Assembly (NCBI RefSeq): GCF_051014445.1
Contig: NC_135141.1
Span: forward strand, 28,419,422 to 28,483,421
Length of the DNA stretch: 64,000 bases
Reading direction: 5' to 3'
Source of the DNA: Colletes latitarsis
Lineage: Eukaryota > Arthropoda > Insecta > Hymenoptera > Colletidae
Shown here: positions 50,347-61,500 of the stretch, piece by piece
Position numbering within the stretch: the stretch's first letter is position 1
Layout: every line of letters starts with the position of its first letter
Translations under genes and position numbers: made by a program
Notes under the pieces: generated by a model
Seen by the model: only the letters and a program-made list of their open reading frames with translations
What the model was told of the DNA's origin: nothing
The model's database searches: none

Positions 50347-53036
50347 GATCAGACCAAAGAGTGTATCTTTTAATTCACATATTAACCATTGATACTGTCG
50401 TTTCTGAAATGTTTACTTTCAAATATAATCTCATAGAGTTTTATCATAAGCCGGGGAGAAATTTGATCGTGACGCGACTCCAGATCCGCAAAACGGATAT
50501 TTCCCGTTATTCTTCTCGAAATGTTATTTAATTTCAGTCTGTTGACGTTACGGACAAACGTGTAATCAATATAGACGTAGCGATTGAACGCGAGGCCGTG
50601 ATTTATCTCAGTAGCGTGTTCACGATTCACCCTCGTTCGGTGAAAATCACGTTCTCGTCGCGAACTGCGATCCCCACCCACGGCTCGTCGGTTCAATTGA
50701 TTGAAAAACTCGTTATTTTTTAATTAATTTCACCCCGGTACGGTCGAGGCCACGGCGGGGAGCGACGAGAAATTCTCAAAGCTCGATCGACGAGCGAATC
50801 GGCTCGAAAGTCGCGGAAACTCTTTCATCAAGCCCTCCATTCGAAACACTTTTCTTAATACTTGATAAATGCCTCGTTCCCGTCCGATTCAGCGCCGCTG
50901 TTTACCGCGAATGGCTTTTGTTCCGTTTCTGCGCTCGACTTTTGTCGTCTGGGCTATTTTTGTAACGAATTTATTAGAACTCAATGGCGTCGCGGTGAAA
51001 ATTCCCTTGAAAGCCAAATAGTCGTTTATACACGTTATATTTGGTAGAAAATTATACGATGAAACCATTGATATACATTAATAACGAGACGCGAATCGAA
51101 AGGTTGTTTAAATAGTTGGTCTACCGCGTCGATTAAATTATACGAGACCAAGTTTCCGAAATTTCCTTTGAAACAACGCCTTGCAACTATCGATGAAACT
51201 TCGAATGCACACACACGCTGTTTCAGACCATATATTTCAATTCCTTACTCTGGGATATTATTCGCAGCATTCTGTGACTTTCCCAAGAGATTTCAATTAT
51301 TAATCTGATTTCTCTTCGCGCGAGTGTGCGGCTCGCGAATCTGTATGCATTTATAATTAGAAATGTAATAGAAAAAATTGAATAAATATCAATTTTGAAA
51401 AAGGCACTGTACCAATATATATCGAACATTCTAGAACCTCTTTTCATTCACCATTAGGGGTGGTTATGTATCTGAATTTTTAAAGAACATTTGGTGGTCA
51501 GTTTTAAGGAAAACAAAAATTTTGTTATGCATTCGAAGGTATATAAAAATCCAGTTTGCATTATGTATTTATTTTTCTTGCAACCTCATTATATTTTGCG
51601 TACGAGTAATGGATGAAAAGAAGTTTACAAAAATCTAGATACACAAAGGGATCGAAGAAACAACGATGGCCATTGCATCTCGAAATAACAAAGTTACGTG
51701 ACCCATTTCACCAAGAAATTTTTCACCCATTCGTTAGAAACATCTCTGTCGCGTAATTCTTTTATTCCTTTATTACGAAATCCCTGGAGTCAGTTTTTCG
51801 GATAGAAATTTTTGTTTCTAAACTATGGGGCAGTCGCGTTCCGCGACATCTCCTAGTTTCCAAACTGACAATTTTATGAACTCGCGTCATCGTCGGGCAT
51901 GAAAGAGTAATAGAACGATGTGTCTGCTCCCTGACGAATTTCGCGTCCAAATGAAGGAAAAGTACGTCACGATTGCGGTGAAACGCAAGTTTGCAAGTAC
52001 CTAACACCTATCTTCCAGCGTCGCGCGAGCATGACGGATGAGCTTGACGCGTCAGGCCTGTCAAAACCTCGAAATGCACTGTCAGAGTTGCGAGAATACC
52101 GAGCACCGGCGTAAGTCGAAACGTTCATTTTGCGTAGGGAACTCCGTTGATATTGCAGGATAATAATTACGTCTTCGAACTTTGAATTGAACGTGAATTC
52201 AGTCGATAATTCATTGCGAATGCAATATTTATATTTGGAAATTTCAATACGACGAGAAACATTTCCCTGGTGCCTCTAGTTCACGATAAATTTCCTATAA
52301 ATCAATTTTATAATCGATATCGGACGATATGTATTTGGTAAGAATTTCCTTGACAATTGTCTTCTTAAATGTGATTTTTAAAATCTAAATTTTACAGTGA
52401 AAAACAGTCCTGAATAAGGGAAAAAGAAAACTGCTTCCAGTGCAATGACTGACGGTCAACAAAAAAATTCCTCAAATTCGGGGGGCGATTTCTTAATTAC
52501 TCTGCAATCAATCTCCCGGTAAAAAGAGTCCCCCCAGTTAATTCGGCCAGTGTGAAGGGAACGAGCGTCTGTGCAGCCGTCCCTCGGATGTGTAAAAAGC
52601 GTCAGCGTTTCGGGCGCTTAATCTGGATAACAAATGATCTTAAAAATATCCGTCACGTCGGTCCTTTAACGGGGGAAAAAGCAGCCCGAGTCTGGGCAAA
52701 ACGAGCAACCTCGATTTAGTTTCGCGCGGCGCAAAAAGAGGTTCATTTAGATACCAGACGCACGAATAATACAGATAAATGGCCGGGGCCATGTCGCGTT
52801 TTATTCCCTCATTTCGCAGATGGAATTCCAATAATTATTAAATCTTTTCTCGCGGTCACCGTGACCCGGCGGTTTTTCGAACGATTAAAAGAGGGCGAAA
52901 ACGAATCGAGGAAAAGGAACGCGCTGTACTGTAATCGCTATTTAAAAGGAATCTGGCCATCGTGAAAAATGCAAGTTATTTTCAATTTAAAGGGTTGAAC
53001 GTTCCAAACTTAATACCCCTTTTCACCGACGAGTGT

Positions 53037-53200
53037 TGACCGTCAAGATTTACGCAGTAATTATACGATTTTACAGTATTTCCCGCATAACTGAAATAGA
53101 TATACTTCAGTTAACCGATTCGGAGTAAATTCTGGTACTGGGTTTGTTTATAAATGAGCATATTGCACTCTTGTTAAACGAATATCAACACTTTCGAAGA
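53037..53200. repeat. Copy 1 of a three-copy intron repeat
   Basis: It shares TTTACGCAGTAATTATACGA, TTTACAGTATTTCCCG, CTTCAGTTAACCG, TTTATAAATGAG and CACTTTCGAA in order with 54947-55140. Internally TTAACTGAA-type sequence is inverted against ATAACTGAA-type sequence, as in the ends of a small foldback element. Confidence 0.7.
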
Positions 53201-53673
53201 TTTCGGGAGCTCAAAATGGCTACCGTTCGACAAGAAGATGGAATATTTCAATTTTTTTACGTCCACCGATAACTGTTTCGATCGGTGGTGCACGAAACTT
53301 CCTGTACACCGTGAAAATTCATTTGCACGTGCAAAAGGGGAGGAAAAAAACCGGATAAAGAGACCCAAGTCCATCAGTGTCATTATTGTGACCGTCTGTA
53401 CATAGGCGCCGAGCCACTCGCGTACCCCCGTTAGTTGCATCCGGAGCTTCTTTCAAGAGGTTGCCTGCTATTTAAGGCCTCAGCCTCCTTTGATTACTGG
53501 CGCGTACCTCGTTATCTTTGAGAAGCCAGGCCACGTCGTACTCATTATACAAGGTCGCTCTTCGTCCGTCCGCGGAAATGGAGGGAAAAGTTTCGGCGTA
53601 GGAAAATCGGTTTGCCGGGATGAGAAAGGCAAGCAACTCCACGGCGTAATCCCCGCGTCTCGAACTACCCTTT

Positions 53674-54297
53674 TTGCGCTTTTACGTTTGGACCCCGTCG
53701 TCGTTTTCGACGCTACGCGCTAAAGCACTGTTTCCGTTCCACCCTTTCGATTCGACGAGCCCGAGACGCCAATGCACAGCCTGCCTCGTAAATATTTGCA
53801 CCCTCTCGATGTTTGCTAAAGAAATCTGTTCGAAGCATCTGCCTTGCGAGATTTTAAGATGTTTCTTAAAACAATTCTACGACAGTCACGGACGAATAAA
53901 AAATAGAACAGGAGGATCGACAAACAGATTTCAGCCTCTTCGAAAACCACCAAAGGTAAAAAGGATTTGTTCCTTCGAAGAAGAAAGGGATTCGAGCTGC
54001 GTTTCTTATTATTTTGACTCACAGAAGCCCGGGGAAGTCGTAAAGCGATACCCAGGTGGGTTTCTACCTGCGAACGCGAGTCGAAAATGTATAATAAATT
54101 GCTGTCGTTTCCGGGCAAAATCGATTTCGAAGATACACCGGCTACACGCCCGTTTGATCGATGATTCTTGTTGCGCCGCCAATGCATTCGCCGAGCACTC
54201 GTCGTTTCCCAGAGTCGACTGTCGGATTTATAAAAAGGTGAACGACGTACCGGACGACGATATTCAATTTATAAAGAAACTGTTTACCTTTTATTAA
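53674..54297 (+). other. Unrecognised 207-codon open frame, probably not a gene
   Basis: An uninterrupted frame of 207 codons in Phlpp intron 1, antisense to Phlpp. I recognise no domain, signal peptide or membrane segment. Cysteines and basic residues are scattered without a pattern. A frame of about 123 codons runs on the opposite strand over the same DNA, as expected of a stop-poor, CpG-rich patch. I list it because it is the longest open frame outside the Phlpp exon, but chance is the likelier explanation. Confidence 0.15.
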
Positions 54298-54537
54298 AGT
54301 ATCGGAGGCAAGTCGAGCACCCTGGCGAAGATCAGTCGATAAGGAAAAGAAAGTTTATCCATCGTAAACAGAATCTATTCCATCGCGTAACGAGAGTAAT
54401 ACATATTTCTCGCCGTTGAAACGATTTTCGTATCCGAACACGTCCATCTTTCGGTACCTTTAATCTCGTTGAATATCTGTTTTAACGTGACCCGAAACGC
54501 GGGGGTGGTCGATGTTATTGGTTATCGGAGATTCAGA

Positions 54538-54605
54538 ACGATCACGTTTCCAATATACATGCTACCCGGTAAATGTATAAAGAGAAACTTAATAAAAGCA
54601 ACTCG
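54538..54605. repeat. Duplicate of Phlpp intron 1 sequence
   Basis: TTTCCAATATACATGC, ACCCGGTAAATGTATAAAGA and CTTAATAAAAGCA match, with changes, the segment at about 56692-56755 just downstream of Phlpp exon 1. Confidence 0.6.
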
Positions 54606-54946
54606 AGTCTGCATTGCTTTACAAATACCACCCCTATCTCGAACATAGAGACTCCGCGAAACAGGAAAATCTGCAAGAACATCCGACGAACAAAGTGTTC
54701 CTCGCCGTGGATCGTTTTGTTATCGAAATTATAGCCACCGACGATATTGAATTTTTGGTAGTTTTGATAACGCCAGACGTTTTCGGGAACCACGGCCCCA
54801 AGGAAGGGAACGAGAATAGCTACTGTTTCTATTTTCTATTTATTTTCGACTATGGACTTACTTGTTGCTGAAATTTATCGTTAACATAATTTCCAAGGGG
54901 CTTTCGAACTTAGGTTTTTTAGAATTTAATATTTTCCCCCCACAAT

Positions 54947-55140
54947 TGTCGATCGTCGAGGTTTACGCAGTAATTATGCGATTTTACGGTGTTTCCCGGA
55001 TAATTGAACGACTCATATTTCAGTTAACCGGTACGAAGTCAATTTTAGCACCGAGTGTGTTTATAAATGAGAATTTGAAATTCTTATTACATATTGGACT
55101 TCTTTTAAATAATCATCGACACTTTCGAAAATATTTGAAT
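54947..55140. repeat. Copy 2 of the three-copy intron repeat
   Basis: Longest copy. It shares TTTACGCAGTAATTATGCGA with copy 1 and CGGATAA, GAACGACTCATATTTCAGTT and AACCG with copy 3. Confidence 0.7.
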
Positions 55141-55198
55141 GGACAGAGTTCGCGAGACACACTGTATATTGAAACTATGTAAATGAAATTTGCTACGA

Positions 55199-55290
55199 TG
55201 TTGACCATCGAGTTTAGTTATTCGATTTTACAGTATTTCCCGGATAACTGAACGACTCATATTTCAGTTAACCGAATAACCGAAGTTAAT
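55199..55290. repeat. Copy 3 of the three-copy intron repeat, short
   Basis: GATTTTACAGTATTTCCCGG and ATAACTGAACGACTCATATT match copy 2. The copy ends near TTAACCGAATAACCGAAG. Confidence 0.7.
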
Positions 55291-56329
55291 ATAAAACAAA
55301 GTTCTCCGGAGAATATGTTCTAGTTCGTTAGTAACCATGGGGATGATTCGAGCGTTCTGCGGGCCTTGTTTCAACAGTTCTAAGTAAATTCAGGCTTCCT
55401 TTCACGGAGGATGACCGCGACTGTAAATTATACTTGTCCTTTGTTCACCGAGAGTACGACAGCCCCTCTGTACGGGTCTCGCAAAAATGACGAAACGAAA
55501 TCGCGCGACTTATCCCTTCACAGAGGGATCTTGTGGTTCGCCAGGATTTCCGGTTCGCTCTGTCGCAGACGTCGTTAATGCTCGAGCACGCGATAAAGCC
55601 TGCGGGGGATATTCCGTTGAAACCCCTGGCATTTTTTCCCCGCATTTCTCTTCCCTGTTCTCGTCTCTTTTCGCGAGGATGGCCCTCGTTTTTTGCTCAT
55701 TTTCATCTTTCTCTCGAATCGCGCTTTCTTATCGCGTCTCGCTTCGTTTCGCGTTCACCGAGACGTCGAAGATACTTCACCGTGGCATCCTCTGATATCT
55801 CTGTTTTGGAAATTAGTCGCCAACAAACCCCTAAAACTAATCGTTTCGAGCAACCCCAATTCATTTATTTGATTATCTGGGGTCGGAGATTCGATTACAG
55901 TCCCTATCACAGGACAGCAAATTAATAAACATTGAGAAAGGAACACGAAGTAATTCGATTATAGAAATTTTTGAAATAAAATTTAAGTTTCATATCGTTA
56001 AGATAATCGATTCTGCAACCCTGAGTATCGCAAAATAAATGAGGATAGACCCAAAATAATCAACGAAATAAATTCTTTTTACAAATTTCCACATATATTA
56101 CGTTCTCTGGTATAGTCTGAGACCGATGGAGCCAAATTTTCCAAAGAAAAAACGAGATCTCCGTCGCATCGTCGCGAAATTATTCATCGAGATCCCGTCG
56201 CGTTCGCGAAGCAAAGTCCAAAGACATCCGAGACGCCAGTCGTTCATCATAAAGGCGGTGGGACGTCGTTGAACATTCCTCATTAGTATGTCCGACTCCC
56301 TCGTTAGGTTCAGCACGTAACCTTTGCGT

Positions 56330-56455
56330 CGTAAATCAAATGAATAATTAGCCGCGGAAGTTCGGAGCGTGCCTGAATAAACAGACAAGTCTAACAGCCT
56401 GTCCCTGCAGACGTCTTCAGCAGCGAGATCCAGAGTATAATAGACGCGAAAAGAA
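56330..56455 (-). pseudogene. Decayed duplicate of the 3' end of Phlpp exon 1
   Basis: On the minus strand this segment encodes VYYTLDLAAEDVCRDRLLDL, clearly related to VYLTLDTTAKDVCRDMLLGD in the real exon 512 bp away. It has lost six bases and two more (TCTCTG to TCTG), which shifts the frame. The donor CAG-GTAAAC has become CAG-GCACGC. Similarity continues a short way into the intron, so the copy came from genomic DNA, not from a processed transcript. An open frame of about 149 codons runs through it (56098-56547, -), but only this part resembles Phlpp. It is probably non-functional. Confidence 0.75.
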
Positions 56456-56884
56456 CGGCAGAGAGAAAGAATGTACAACGATCCCTCGTTAACGTTCGCT
56501 CGGGGATCCTTGACGTGGACGTTATCGAGGGAGGTACTGTAAAACACACCTTATTCAATGATCTTTTATAGAACGATACAGCACAATATGTACGATTAAA
56601 AAGAATTCAAATATGCTAAACTTTACATGTTCCCTCAGCCTCTGAATGCTCCTAATCTGTTTTGATTTTTGACTATCATATTCCAGAACGATCTCCAATA
56701 CACACAGAACCCGGTAAATAAATAAAGAGGAAGCTAATAAAAGCACCTACTCGCTAGCTTTCCAAATATCGTTCCAATTTCCAAAGCCAAGACATCGAAG
56801 ATAAAAAATTCGTGAGCCTCATAGACGTGGAAAGAGCTCTCCGACCCCGTAAATAATCAACAGAAGTTCCGGGCGATGGTTTAC

Positions 56885-58519
56885 CTGAATAAACAGAGAC
56901 AAGTCGTCTCCTAACAACATGTCCCTGCAGACGTCTTTAGCGGTGGTGTCCAGAGTAAGATAGACGAGGCTGCTCTCGATCCCCGTGTGTATCCTGACCC
57001 AGCCACTTCCGGTGCCCACGTCCACGCCGACCCCCGAGTCCCACGAGGAATTGAAGGTCTCCTGCAACCTGGCTACCTTGGTGCTCCTCGTCCCCGACGA
57101 AGGGCTATCGTTTTGAATCGAGTCGCTGCTGAAGCTGTCCATCTTCTTCTCCTCCCGCGACGCCTCGATGCTATCGAATCTCTCGATGGTCTCGTCCAGA
57201 TTCTCCAGGATCTCGTTCTCCAGGGTTGTTTGATCGACCCTAACGCCTCCTCCCTTCCCATCCACGGTGTCGCGAGTCTCTTCGTCCCTGTCTGCTCGTG
57301 TACGATTCACTTCGTCATCGATTTTCACTTCGTTACAGCTATTGGAATAAGTCTCCGGGTACAATCTGGAGCTCCCCAGACAATCCTCGCCGTTGATCGT
57401 CGCGTCTACGTGCCTCCCCGACGAGTCGTTCGAGCATCTTCCCCCGTCCTTCCTCGACCCGGAGCATTCGGTTCTGGCTTTATCGTCCTGGAAGCCGGGC
57501 TTGGCCGCCATGATGAAGTTCTCGTTATCGCAGTTCCTCGATCTCGTGGTCTTCGTCGATCGTTTCTTGTCCAACGCGGCCACCTTCTCGCAATGGTCCT
57601 TGGAGAACGTGAACTTGTTGATGTCCAGCTTCCGTTGCCTCAGTGAATCCTGACACTTCCTAACGACGCACTCCGTTTTCGTTCTGCTCTTGCGTTCCTT
57701 CTCCGCCGGGACCGCGCGACCCCTACCGATCTGCTCCTTCGTGGCCGTTTCGCCGGCGTCTTTGTTCTCTTTGCGCTTCGACTTCTGCTGGAACCTCTCG
57801 TAATTCGCGAGTATCTTCTGATTCAATTCGTGAATCAGCTCCAGCCTCTTGGTGATCGAATCGTTGGTCTTGTCCGCCTTCTTTCTGCCCCATCGATTCG
57901 CCCCCTCCTCATCCTCGTTCTTCGTCGATTTCTGAGGCAGCTGCCTCCTCTGTTTCTGCTTCCTGCTCGACGAACCGTCGCCGGGTATCCCGATCTCGTA
58001 CTTCGAGTCGCTTTTGATGACGTTCTCCTCCACGTCGGGTCGCTCTATCACGTCCACGTCGATCGACCACGAGCCACGACGTTTCTTCTCCGCGTCCTGA
58101 CGAAATCCCGACACGTTCATCAGCTCCAGACCGACTTTCGCGTTTCTGTTCTCGCGACGATCGTTCCCGCTGTCGTTGATCGCGTCGATGTCCGGCTTCT
58201 TGCGATTCTCGCTGAACTCGATGCCCCTCCTCGCGTCCGGTCTCACGGACAGACCGGTGCTGGAACCGCTGCTCAGGCTGATCCTCTCGTTCAATTCCCA
58301 ATTGATCGTCGGCCGTCCCTTTGTATCGGTCACGTTCCTGCTAACTATGGGACACAGACCCAGCTTCTGATTGAGATCTTGTCGGGGGATCGTTTGTCCA
58401 GCCGTGTTTGCGCCACCACGAACCTTCAAACCCCTCGTCGACGACAATCTGCGGGACCTTCTCAGCTTGCCCGCCGTGTTCGACATGGTTTCGACGCTGG
58501 ATTCGCTCGCGATCACCAT
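56885..58519 (-). CDS. Phlpp: Phlpp exon 1 coding part: disordered N-terminus and start of the Ras-association-like domain
   Basis: This is the longest open frame in the window: 545 codons from the ATG at 58519 to the donor CAG-GTAAAC at 56885, ending in phase 0. Residues 1 to about 500 are polar and low-complexity, rich in Lys, Arg, Glu, Asp and Ser, with basic clusters such as KLRRSRR and SRKQKQRRQ and no folded domain that I recognise. From about residue 504, GSGWVRIHTG, SSLVYLTLDTTAKDVCRDML and DLSLFIQ match the first half of the PHLPP Ras-association-like domain, continued by the exon at 40951-41104. The ATG is the first after an in-frame TAA at 58547-58549; a second Met at residue 12 is a possible alternative. 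PHLPP is a PH-domain, leucine-rich-repeat and PP2C-type phosphatase that dephosphorylates the hydrophobic motif of Akt and PKC. Its catalytic part is not in this window. Confidence 0.88.
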
Positions 58520-58562
58520 CCTGATTGCAGGGATTGTTCCCGTCTTTTACGATCGTGGGGTC
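58520..58562 (-). other. Phlpp: 5' UTR part of the Phlpp exon and its splice acceptor
   Basis: On the minus strand a long pyrimidine tract (CCTTTCCTTTTCCATCTCTC) and ATCGACAG precede GACCCCACG, placing an acceptor at 58563. An in-frame stop at 58547-58549 separates this leader from the ATG. It implies at least one upstream non-coding exon at higher coordinates. Confidence 0.6.
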
Positions 58563-61500
58563 CTGTCGATGAGAGATGGAAAAGGAAAGGACAGGGGAGG
58601 CATCCTAGCAGACTCTGCTTTAGACGCGGGGATACCGAAAGGTCGAACGCTTGCGAGAAAAACGGTCCCTCTGGCGGCGGGTACGGGAGACGATGGACCC
58701 AACACGATCATCGTCCTCGCGTTGGGATCGAGTTGCACGTTCGAAGGGATGGTGAGAAGAAGCTTAACAACATCGTCGAGGTATTCTCGGTCGTCTGTAA
58801 AAGTGAAAAGAGCCATGAGTATTTGGGCAAAATAATTCTGAGGATTAATCGCTGCGTTTTCCTCGTTCGTGCAATTTTCCTCGTTCCGATGTGAATGAAA
58901 ATCTCCCGGAAAATAAACTGTACATCCCAGATGCGTCGATTATTAAAGCAATTTTGAAAGACCACGGGTTTCGAAGACAGAGAGCAAACGAGCGTCTGGA
59001 CAGAAATTTTGCGAACGCGGCGATAAACGAATCCTTCGATAGATAAATAGAAAGTGAGATACGTGATTCGAACCAACAAAATCGACGCGTTTCCCTCTTT
59101 TTGAGGATATTGCTCGCCTCTGCACCTTCCGTCGCGATTTCTAGTTGCACACAGGGTGTCCCAATTGACCCAAGAGAAACGAAACAAAGACGTTCTATAG
59201 TAAACCTTTTAAAAAAGTCTCAAATGTCAGATTTTCAGGTCCCAAAACTGCGATAGATGGATCAGACGGTCTCTTTAAAGAGATCGTTTCTCGGTTAATT
59301 GGAAAATCGGAAGCTCCTCGTATATTTATCGACGGTTAACGAGATACCAAGAAAAATTCCCGGGTAACGGGAAGAAAACGATCGCGAAGGCTTTTGAATA
59401 CGAAAAACGAGAGGTCCTTCCTCCATTTGCCTCCTTTCGCGTCCCTGAAGAGGCTTGATTGATACTTGGGAGACAATGACACGAATTACCATTGTTTTGC
59501 GAGATACCGAGGAAACTTATTGCGCAAATAGCGAGGCATTAATTTCTCCCTTGGGTATGCAACGATAATTAGACGCTGCGTTCGTTTTCTACGCAATATT
59601 AATGAATCGTTAGAGATTCTTAGCGGACAGTTTACCTTAATAATTGATACGAACGACACAGAACAAACGTTTCCTTGAAAGGTCTCCTCGTGTCAGTGTC
59701 CCCCGGGAACTGGGTTGCCTTTGAGATTTTTTTTAAAGGGAAACTATAAGTCGAACGTCCCTAAAATTTTGCGCACAGTTTCGTCGAGTGCCTCGAAAGA
59801 TTTTAGAATTTTTACGGCGAGAAAATCGACGTACAACGGAGTCTGTACGCTTTGAAACGATATAAAAATACTTTCGATAAATTAATCTTCAACGAATTAA
59901 AATTATTCATTTTTCACCGCGAATACTTTAATTTTATTAAACTCGTAGACACGCGTTACTTCCGTTTCGGCAAATACGAAAGCTCGAGAACGACAATTCC
60001 CGCTCGTTGCGTTCGCGCGTGTTTAGAGAAGCAATATCACTTAAAATTGTTACGGAACAAATATTTCCCATCGGATTTACCATCGACCTATCGCTGACAA
60101 TATCGCCAATAGCCGTAATCCTCGATGCCGTTCTAATTCAGAACGAGTCGATGTAATATAAAATACATCGAGCGGAAGGTACTAAAAATAAACGGTGTAA
60201 TATTTCCTTGAATGTCTTACTAGAACGCCGATGGAAGAAAATATTTTTTCCAACCGATAGCAACGAGAAGTTTCAACGGGATAAATGAGAGTAACAAGAT
60301 TCGAACGGGGGATGTTGGAAAGCATATTTTAAACGCGCATTAAACGTTACGATCTCTCTTTTTAGGTCTTCTTGTGAAAGTATAGTAACTATGCTTAAAT
60401 CAAACAAAATAGAAAACTAATCTTAATGCTTTTTCAAACAGACGATTAAAGAATATATATACTGCTTATAAAACTAGGCAAACAAATGATTTTAAAGCAT
60501 AGAATTCAAAATTGATACTTGTCAATTGGAAGACAAAGTTAATTTCGTTATAATTATATTTTACTATAATTCATTTGTAACACAATCCTTTTCTAGATAC
60601 ATAATAATTTATACCGAAGAAGACCTAACCCAACAAATACTCGATATCGCAAGGGTAGTAAATTCGTAATCGGCATTTTTATATCGTCAAATTCTTCGCC
60701 AATCTTTTGGGATCACCCTGTGTACGCTCAACATGTTCTGATGTCACACGGTGAATAACGAATTACGAACTTTTTCGATAGCAACGTCCGATTCCAGACT
60801 TCTGAGTAGCGTCGTACGTGACGCAATCAGCACAGCCACGGAATATTAACGTCGACGGCGATCGAGCTTCGAAACCCAAAGTCTAACAATGCCCAACGAT
60901 GTTCTCGCGGCTTGACGCAAGGCCAGAAATTCCACGCGTCCATTCAGACCGAAAACACTTGACATAAATATCGATAAAACACTTGCCTTTTTCGGCCTCG
61001 ATGAAACACAAAGGAATTCGATCTTCCCTCCTGTGCGCTCGTCCAACGACAAAGGCCCTTCGAACGCACTTTGTTACACTTTCGCGATCATCAAGGATGC
61101 TGGAAACAATCTTTATTAACGTCGAATCCTCGGTAGACGCTCAGTATTATACAATCCCTCTTCTGTTGTCAATATTCCGTGCTCGCGTAAAGGAAATCTT
61201 CGTAAACAGAAGGACACTGAACGATTTATCTCGATGCACTGTTCACGCGACACTCGAACCGCACCAAACTTGCGAGAAACACTGGACTTTATCGTCCAAA
61301 GTAACTCGCGTCACGATCACCTGGCACAGTACTATCGACACTCGAAATCACAGTCGCGAGTTAGCGAACGCGTTAGCGATAGAGGTCCCATTAACGATCG
61401 CGATCCGGCGGGAAAATCAGCAACGAGTTCGAGCACTGGCGCGTAGCGAGACATCGCGAACACTGGCCAGGCTCGTGGGATTGTCGTATAGCGTCCGACA

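Larger units (their letters stand above)
41105..56884 (-). other. Phlpp intron 1 (15.8 kb)
   Basis: This is the interval between the donor after CAG at 56885 and the acceptor before 41104. Listed repeats and a decayed exon copy lie within it. The longer stretches without a call (44620-50150, 50350-53030, 55300-56320) are AT-rich with scattered short frames on both strands. A small duplication at about 45990-46120 (ACGGAAGAAAATTGGAA and ACAGAAGGAAATTGGAA) is the only other structure noted. Confidence 0.75.

Noticed and set aside
56987..58894. Long plus-strand open frames (219 and 354 codons, with others) opposite the Phlpp exon
   Set aside because: They are antisense shadows. The minus strand carries the family match, the splice sites and the phase agreement, and the plus-strand products show no recognisable domain.
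59151..60725. Possible 1.57-kb element between ACACAGGGTGTCCCAA and an inverted partner
   Set aside because: The ends match only over about 15 bases with an indel, and there is no convincing target duplication.
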